Assembly (NCBI GenBank): GCA_002083565.1
Contig: MSXM01000094.1
Location: 1 to 12,703 of the forward strand
DNA length: 12,703 nucleotides
Direction of reading: 5' to 3'
DNA from: Nitrospira sp. ST-bin4
GTDB taxonomy: Bacteria; Nitrospirota; Nitrospiria; Nitrospirales; Nitrospiraceae
This document shows, in pieces, positions 7,615-12,703 of this stretch. A model generated the notes under the pieces. It saw only the letters and a list, made by a program, of their open reading frames with translations. It was not told where the DNA came from and did not search any database. The translations under genes were made by a program, and so were the position numbers. Positions within the stretch are counted from its first letter, which is position 1; each line of letters opens with the position of its first letter.

Positions 7615-7621
7615 TTGGACG

Positions 7622-7834
7622 ATGGATCTGAAGTGGCAGGATGCGGAAGAAATCGCGATTCGTCTGGTCGAGGAACATCCGGAAACCGATCCGCTCACCG
7701 TTCGGTTCACCGATATGCACGCCTGGGTCGTCGCCTTGCCGGAATTCAAAGACGACCCAAAGAAATCGAACGAAAAAATACTCGAAACAATCCAGATGGC
7801 CTGGCATGAAGAACACCAGGACTCAAAATCCTGA
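7622..7834 (+). CDS. iscX: IscX, small acidic adaptor of cysteine desulfurase
   Basis: Seventy-residue acidic protein (E. coli IscX 66) that binds IscS and modulates cluster assembly, possibly as an iron-dependent regulator. It begins MDLKWQDAEEIAIRLVEEHP, matching the E. coli MGLKWTDSREIGEALYDAYP pattern, and has the family signatures DPLTVRFTDMHAWV and DDPKKSNEKILETIQMAW. The C-terminus runs a few residues longer. It is the last gene of the isc operon, 86 bases after hscA. Its stop lies 12 bases from the stop of the convergent PBP gene, and no intrinsic terminator is visible between them, so the two transcripts may overlap. Confidence 0.95.
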   Translation: MDLKWQDAEEIAIRLVEEHPETDPLTVRFTDMHAWVVALPEFKDDPKKSNEKILETIQMAWHEEHQDSKS

Positions 7835-7846
7835 CTGCGGAGACAA

Positions 7847-10264
7847 TCAGAGCCCGCCCTCGCCAACCGGCGGCCCTTCCGGAATCTGATCCAGCTTATA
7901 GAAGTCCGTGGGGTCAACCCGGCGGTGTGCCGCCTGTGTCGGTTCACTGCCTTTCGCAAAGATTTCGACAGCCCCCTTCTGCCCCTCGCCGTCCTGCTCC
8001 GACTCCAGCAGCCCTGTCGACGAATCAACCTTCACAAAGGTGACTCCGTCCGGAATTTCAAACGGCACGACGGGAAGCTGATTCAACGCCTCCTTCATGA
8101 AGGCCATCCAAATCGGCAGCGCCGCGCGAGCGCCCGTTTCACTCTCGCCGAGCGAACGACGATCGTCGAATCCCACATACACCCCGGTCACTAAATTAGG
8201 AGCCCCGCCGATAAACCACGCGTTGATATAATCGTTGGTCGTCCCGGTCTTCCCTGCAATGGGACGATTGAGCGCTTTCGCAGCCTGGCCCGTTCCCTTC
8301 TGCACCACATCTTCCATCATATTGGTGATGAGATATGCGGTTTCTTTTGCAAGAACCTCCTGCGATTGAGGCTGCGCCGATTCGAGCAGCTTTCCCGTGC
8401 TGTCCGTCGCCACTTTGATGGCATACGGCTCCACACGGGTTCCCTGATTCAGAAAGACCCCGTACACCGACGTCAATTCCATCAAGCCCACTGACGACGA
8501 CCCCAGGCCCAAGGAAAGGTCGGCCGGCAACGGACTGACCATGCCGACCGAGCGGGAAAATTCGATGACATTCTTGATCCCTACCTTATCGAGCAGCCGC
8601 ACCGTCGCAAGATTGTGCGAATGCGCCAGCGCGTCACGCAAACTCACCATGCCGTGAAACTTCCGGCCATAATTCTCGGGTTTCCACGTCTTGTCGTCCT
8701 CTTCCTGTTCATAGACGACCGGCGCATCGAGAATCTGTGTGGCGGGGCTCAACCCTTGGCTCATCGCGGTCGCATAGATAAGCGGCTTGAATGCTGATCC
8801 CGGCTGCCGGTGCGCTTGCACAGCACGGTTGTACTCGCTTCGTGAAAAATCGTAGCCCCCGACCATCGCCCGAATTGCGCCGCTCTTTGGATCGATGGCG
8901 ATCAGGCCTCCTTCGACGATCGGCGTCTGTTCGAGCGTCAATTGCATCCCGTCTTTAGAAACCTTTTTCACTCCGACCTCGACGAAATCGCCGGGTTTGA
9001 GGATTTGCTTGAGATTGGGATTCACCACGAAGTTGACCGTTGGATCCGGCCCCTTCAGGAACCGCTTCGCCCAGGCCATATCGTCGAAAGCCAGCTTCGC
9101 CGCAACCGATCCGACTTGCACCACGTAAAAATCCTTCGCGACCCTTAACACGATGCCTTCTGCCATATCGCCCGGCTTGAGCGGTTTGTCCTCCGATGCA
9201 GGCATCGAAGACTGGAGGGTGCTTAGATCGACCGTTCGCCGAGGCCCACGCCATCCTTGCCGCTTATCGAGTTCACGGACCCCGGCGACGAACGCAGCCT
9301 CTGCGGCCTTTTGCATCGAGAGATTCAGGGTCGTGTGAATTTGCAGGCCGCCCTTATACACCATCGTTTCCCCGTATTTCGCCATCAGCAATTGGCGAAC
9401 ATGCTCAACGAAATGCGGGGCAAGGTGCTCACTGCCGGGTCGATGGAAATTGAGCGTCTCGGCCACAGCGGCTTCGCGATCGGCCGCCGTGATGAACCCC
9501 GCCTCTTCCATCCGGGACAACACATGCTCTTGCCGCTTCTTCGCCCGTTCGTATGCGGTGAACGGGGAGAACCGGCTGGGGGATTTTGGAAGTCCTGCGA
9601 GAAAAGCCGACTCGGCAAGGGTCAGCTCGGAGAGTTTTTTGCCAAAGTACGATTGGGCCGCCGAAGCCACGCCATACGATCCCTGTCCGAAGTAGATCTG
9701 GTTCAGATAGGTTTCAAGAATCTGTTCCTTCCCGGACACCGCTTCCATTTTATAGGCCAAGACTAACTCCCGAATCTTGCGCTCATACGACCGCTCCGAT
9801 GACAGAAACAACGACCTGGCCAACTGCTGCGTAATCGTGCTCGCCCCCTCGACCTTTCTGCCGCCATGGCGGATGTTCGTCCAAGCCGCCCGCAGCATGC
9901 CGATGTAGTCCAGTCCTGGATGTTCGAAAAAGCGCGCATCTTCCGTAGCAATCACCGCCTGGCTGAGAGATTTGGGAATGTCGGCGAGCGGCGTCAGAAT
10001 ACGGCGTTCAATGAAGAATTGGCCGATGGGCTGCCGATCGTCCGAGTACACGGTAGTTACCAGGCTCGGTTGATAGTTCTGAAGCTGTTCGAGCGACGGA
10101 AGGTCCTGCGAAAAGTACCAGATCACTCCCGTGACCGTCGTGGCTCCGATGATTGTGCAAACGGCAAATCCGACCAGGGCAATCTGCCACCAGCGCCACT
10201 CCCAGAAGCGCCAATTCCGATGAGGCCGCCGCTGAATCTCTATAAAGCGATCATCGCCCGACAT
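7847..10264 (-). CDS. mrcA: class A penicillin-binding protein (PBP1A type)
   Basis: Bifunctional peptidoglycan synthase of 805 residues, anchored in the inner membrane and acting in the periplasm. A short cytoplasmic N-terminus rich in Arg and Trp (about 12-26) is followed by one membrane helix (27-51). The GT51 glycosyltransferase has the catalytic E108 in TEDARFFEHPGLD and GASTITQQLARSLF. An OB-like segment (about 365-455, including EGIVLRVAKDFYVVQVG and ILKPGDFVEVGVKKV) precedes the transpeptidase, as in PBP1A proteins. Transpeptidase motifs are S490-AF-K493 (SxxK), S549-H-N551 (SxN) and K672-T-G (KTG), all intact. AGGAG (complement of 10275-10279) precedes the ATG at 10264 by about 10 bases. 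The GH18-like gene lies upstream on the same strand, 178 bases away. Confidence 0.96.
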   Translation of the reverse strand: MSGDDRFIEIQRRPHRNWRFWEWRWWQIALVGFAVCTIIGATTVTGVIWYFSQDLPSLEQLQNYQPSLVTTVYSDDRQPIGQFFIERRILTPLADIPKSLSQAVIATEDARFFEHPGLDYIGMLRAAWTNIRHGGRKVEGASTITQQLARSLFLSSERSYERKIRELVLAYKMEAVSGKEQILETYLNQIYFGQGSYGVASAAQSYFGKKLSELTLAESAFLAGLPKSPSRFSPFTAYERAKKRQEHVLSRMEEAGFITAADREAAVAETLNFHRPGSEHLAPHFVEHVRQLLMAKYGETMVYKGGLQIHTTLNLSMQKAAEAAFVAGVRELDKRQGWRGPRRTVDLSTLQSSMPASEDKPLKPGDMAEGIVLRVAKDFYVVQVGSVAAKLAFDDMAWAKRFLKGPDPTVNFVVNPNLKQILKPGDFVEVGVKKVSKDGMQLTLEQTPIVEGGLIAIDPKSGAIRAMVGGYDFSRSEYNRAVQAHRQPGSAFKPLIYATAMSQGLSPATQILDAPVVYEQEEDDKTWKPENYGRKFHGMVSLRDALAHSHNLATVRLLDKVGIKNVIEFSRSVGMVSPLPADLSLGLGSSSVGLMELTSVYGVFLNQGTRVEPYAIKVATDSTGKLLESAQPQSQEVLAKETAYLITNMMEDVVQKGTGQAAKALNRPIAGKTGTTNDYINAWFIGGAPNLVTGVYVGFDDRRSLGESETGARAALPIWMAFMKEALNQLPVVPFEIPDGVTFVKVDSSTGLLESEQDGEGQKGAVEIFAKGSEPTQAAHRRVDPTDFYKLDQIPEGPPVGEGGL

Positions 10265-10304
10265 CCGAACAAAACTCCTGTGTATGGTGAATTGGTAGTC
10301 AGCG

Positions 10305-10323
10305 AGGGTGTTGAAAACACCTT
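10305..10323. repeat. short inverted repeat upstream of the PBP gene
   Basis: AGGGTGTT (10305-10312) and AACACCTT (10316-10323) form an 8-pair stem with one G-T pair around GAA. It is about 41 bases upstream of the PBP ATG. In the minus direction no T run follows, so a terminator for the upstream gene is unlikely; an operator or a leader hairpin is possible. The remainder of the 178-base gap shows nothing I recognise. Confidence 0.4.
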
Positions 10324-10442
10324 ACAATGCAACCCTCCAAAACTCAAGCAAGGTCTTCCATCAGGCTACGTGCAGAACCACTCGGACAATCAATACTTCT
10401 TCTTGCGCTCACAACTCTGAGCAGCCATCTCGAATCGTCCCT

Positions 10443-12125
10443 TCATTCGGCCAAGGCCCGCAGTCCGTCAAAATCATGAACCACAATGCCTGCGAAACTG
10501 CGATGCGCTACCGTATTCAGGAGTGTCCGCACGGCTTTCTCCACGTCGGACCGTGGACGCCCCGCAAAGGTGATGCGCTCAGGCCTGACCGTCATGCGGT
10601 GGTGAACCCGGAACCCCTCGCGGGGATCATCCTTCGAAAGCGGTGAGGGAAAAGGCGGGAGAATCAATCGACGGTGCAGACGATCCAAGACCGCATCGGC
10701 AAGCTGCAGGCGCGGCTCTCGCTTGAGCGTCACGCGTTGTTCGACCGGCAACGCAATCGTCTCGACGGCAAGCCACACCGGAATCCCGATAAGATCGCCA
10801 TACCGCAGCGTATCGTCTGAAAGACTCTTCACTTCGTCCAGATCGGTTCGATAACTCATCACCGCCACTTCATCCACCCGATCCATCACGGCAAAAGCCA
10901 ACGGGCGTCCTCGCACAGCCACGGTGGTCAGCCAAAACGGCATCACAACCGAGAGATGTGTACGCTGTCCGATCATCTCCTTAATCAGGTCAATGGCATT
11001 CAAGTACTGAATCGGACCGGCCTCATCGTCCAGAAATCCAGGCAGAAGATACGGCTCGATGTCGAGCTGCACCCCGGCCAACAGATGAGGCTCCACAAGA
11101 CCAAACAGACGGCGAACTTTCCCGGCAAGCTGCTGAGGATCATAAATCGCCTCCGGGTAGCCGTCGAGGGCAACCACCTCAATACCGCCTTCTCTGAGTG
11201 TGACGAGGAGCCGGACGTATGCTCGCCATATTTCCGGTCCGTCCTCCGAAGCCGGCATCTGAATCATGACCCGCGAAAGACTGTGGCGGCGACAGGTTGA
11301 GAGAATGGCCCCCGGATCTTCGATTGCCTCCCGGTACCTCCAAACCCATACGCCGGATCGGGCTGACTGTTCGAAACCCGATCGGTCTTGGGCCAGGTCC
11401 ATCTGTTCAATCACCACCTGTGCCTCAGGATCCTCGGTCGTTACGACCAGGGCCGCGGCCCTTCGCAAATCCAGCGAGCGACCGAGTTCAACCAGCGGGA
11501 TGGTCACATCGAACGTGCCGCGCACAGTCGCGAACCGCACATTATCCTGTCGGATCGCGGAAGCCCAATCCTCCATGGCAAACGAGATGCGACCGAGGGC
11601 CCGTCCTCTGAGCCTGATGGTCTTGTATGACAAGAGGTCCAACACCCCTCCGTTCGGCCTCAGTTCAATCCTCTGCCCACAACGACCACTGCCTGCCTCG
11701 GCAAACGTCATAGTTACAGTCTTGTCCCCTTCCGGTCGCGACAGCAGCCCCCGGCACACACCAAAGACTTGCGAGTGATTGAAGCCCGTTAGGAGATCGA
11801 GCAAGGGCGATATCGGCCTGTCAGAGGTGGAATGACCGGAGTCAGGGGGCCCGTTGATCGTCACACTTGGAGTCGTTTGCTCTCCCACATAAGAAAGTTC
11901 AATGGAGTGGATGTCCGCAGGTATAGAGCCTGTCAGCGGGACTTCAATGGAATAGGCCGGTCCGGCCACAACCACTCCCATCAACGTCCACAATACAAAT
12001 GCCCATGCGAGCATTTGCCTGACCCTGCGTACCCAGGGACACGTCGTATCCGAACGCACCACGCGACTTCGAGATCGCCTATTGGAGAAAACTCCCCTCA
12101 TTTTGTGCTGGCCTGTGCTTCCCAT
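10443..12125 (-). CDS. exported protein of unknown function with GH18-like TIM-barrel region
   Basis: I do not recognise this 560-residue protein as a named family. A basic N-terminus (RNRRSRSRVVR, VRRVR) leads to a hydrophobic stretch at about 38-54 and AGPAYS, a likely signal peptide or anchor, so the protein should be periplasmic or outside. Residues about 60-250 are beta-rich (for example LLSYKTIRLRGRALGRISFAM), like a carbohydrate-binding jelly roll. From about 265 (SGVWVWRYREA) a TIM-barrel-like half follows, with GVQLDIEPY (D355, E357) resembling the DxE end of the GH18 catalytic motif, and VAVMSYRTD (M423-Y425) resembling the GH18 MxYD strand. Hydrolase function is inference; a degenerate sugar-binding protein is possible. 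The start is uncertain: ATG 12125 and ATG 12101 both lack a good ribosome site. The next gene on the strand makes peptidoglycan, so a cell-wall or polysaccharide role is conceivable. Confidence 0.8.
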   Translation of the reverse strand: MGSTGQHKMRGVFSNRRSRSRVVRSDTTCPWVRRVRQMLAWAFVLWTLMGVVVAGPAYSIEVPLTGSIPADIHSIELSYVGEQTTPSVTINGPPDSGHSTSDRPISPLLDLLTGFNHSQVFGVCRGLLSRPEGDKTVTMTFAEAGSGRCGQRIELRPNGGVLDLLSYKTIRLRGRALGRISFAMEDWASAIRQDNVRFATVRGTFDVTIPLVELGRSLDLRRAAALVVTTEDPEAQVVIEQMDLAQDRSGFEQSARSGVWVWRYREAIEDPGAILSTCRRHSLSRVMIQMPASEDGPEIWRAYVRLLVTLREGGIEVVALDGYPEAIYDPQQLAGKVRRLFGLVEPHLLAGVQLDIEPYLLPGFLDDEAGPIQYLNAIDLIKEMIGQRTHLSVVMPFWLTTVAVRGRPLAFAVMDRVDEVAVMSYRTDLDEVKSLSDDTLRYGDLIGIPVWLAVETIALPVEQRVTLKREPRLQLADAVLDRLHRRLILPPFPSPLSKDDPREGFRVHHRMTVRPERITFAGRPRSDVEKAVRTLLNTVAHRSFAGIVVHDFDGLRALAE

Positions 12126-12142
12126 TTGGATCCGGTTTGAGA

Positions 12143-12171
12143 ATTGTACAAGTCATCGGTCCGGTTGTCCC
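12143..12171 (-). promoter_or_regulatory. possible promoter of the GH18-like gene
   Basis: On the minus strand GGGACA (12166-12171) and TACAAT (12143-12148) are 17 bases apart; they match the consensus at 4 and 5 of 6 positions. The start would fall near 12136, only about 11 bases before the ATG at 12125. So short a leader leaves little room for a ribosome site and would favour the second ATG at 12101. Confidence 0.35.
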
Positions 12172-12348
12172 TGAAAACTCCAATTCTCTCGGCTTCTGGA
12201 TTCCAATTGATCTTTGATATACCCCCCAACAATCCCCAGCCGCCTGCAATCCGATATGCCTGTCTCGAAAGCACGTTCCTTGATCTCGAGGTTCCACCAC
12301 CCATACCCGCCATAGACCCACAGATTCTTCATGAGCTGAGTTGTAGGC

Positions 12349-12378
12349 TTGTGCAAGAGAATGCAGTTCGAGTATACT
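12349..12378 (+). promoter_or_regulatory. possible typA promoter
   Basis: TATACT (12373-12378) is a good -10 (5 of 6). The only -35 at fitting distance is TTGTGC (12349-12354), 18 bases upstream, which is poor (3 of 6). The start would be near 12385, leaving a leader of about 53 bases. Confidence 0.4.
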
Positions 12379-12387
12379 GCCTGGTTT

Positions 12388-12412
12388 GCGCCTCACTAGT
12401 GGGCGTCTTTTT
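12388..12412 (+). terminator. terminator-like hairpin with T run in the typA leader
   Basis: GCGCC (12388-12392) pairs with GGCGT (12402-12406), and CA with TG inside after one bulged T, around the loop CTAG; TCTTTTT follows at 12406-12412. The form is that of a weak intrinsic terminator pointing into typA. Lying directly after the predicted typA start, it could attenuate the gene, or it may only stop read-through from upstream. Confidence 0.35.
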
Positions 12413-12437
12413 CGTCATCCAAGGAAGTACCGTTACT

Positions 12438-12703
<266 letters not shown>

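Larger units (their letters stand above)
12126..12437. other. divergent gap between the GH18-like gene and typA
   Basis: This 312-base stretch is more A+T-rich in places than its neighbours and holds the proposed divergent promoters and the typA leader. Several overlapping minus-strand open frames of 67-105 codons cross it; none has a ribosome site or a recognisable motif, so I annotate no gene. No tRNA or known RNA element was recognised. Confidence 0.5.

Noticed and set aside
7559..7621. N-terminal extension of iscX from the ATG at 7559
   Set aside because: It translates the heptamer repeat, has no ribosome site, and the family N-terminus begins at 7622 behind AAGGAG.
9866..10420. 184-codon plus-strand open frame over the start of the PBP gene
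   Set aside because: Mostly antisense to the GT51 domain, extending into the gap without a ribosome site or known motif.
12079..12396. Overlapping minus-strand open frames (67-105 codons) between the GH18-like gene and typA
   Set aside because: Three frames are open over the same bases, none with a Shine-Dalgarno or a family signature; at most a decayed small gene, which I cannot support.

Overview
The window looks like chromosomal DNA of a Gram-negative bacterium. My best guess is a member of the Nitrospirota (Nitrospira-like). That rests on the look of the proteins, the moderately high G+C content and a heptamer-type intergenic repeat, not on any search, so the lineage is an inference. All genes look intact, and those cut by the window edges continue outside it. 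I see no tRNA, rRNA, insertion sequence or CRISPR array.

Layout: (1) 1-800, minus strand: the N-terminal half of glutamyl-tRNA synthetase (gltX). (2) 935-1636, plus: a small ferredoxin-reductase-like flavoprotein, convergent with (3) 1735-2151, minus: an ISC-type [2Fe-2S] ferredoxin (fdx). (4) 2152-2319: a dense divergent control region with two face-to-face promoters and three inverted repeats. (5) 2320-7834, plus: a complete iron-sulfur cluster assembly operon, iscR-iscS-iscU-iscA-hscB-hscA-iscX. (6) 7847-10264, minus: a class A penicillin-binding protein (PBP1A type), ending 12 bases from iscX. (7) 10443-12125, minus: an exported protein of unknown function with a GH18-like TIM-barrel signature. 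(8) 12438 to the end, plus: the start of the translational GTPase typA/bipA.

How the genes work together: IscS takes sulfur from cysteine and passes it to the scaffold IscU, which carries the LPPVK motif read by the chaperone HscA. HscB delivers IscU to HscA. IscA is an A-type carrier, IscX is an IscS-binding acidic adaptor, and the ferredoxin supplies electrons. Compared with the Escherichia coli order iscRSUA-hscBA-fdx-iscX, fdx has left its place between hscA and iscX and is divergent upstream, facing iscR, with a reductase-like gene behind it. The regulator gene, the ferredoxin gene and the inverted repeats between them suggest that both arms are controlled together.

Points most worth a second look: the shared iscR/fdx control region, including a 17-base near-match to the E. 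coli IscR type 1 site; a regulator whose cluster ligands look more NsrR-like than IscR-like; an HscB with an N-terminal CxxC/CxxC zinc-finger-like segment, as in eukaryotic HSC20; a degenerate heptamer array between hscA and iscX; the reductase/ferredoxin pair; and the unknown exported GH18-like protein upstream of the PBP gene. I did not find a wholly new multi-gene system.
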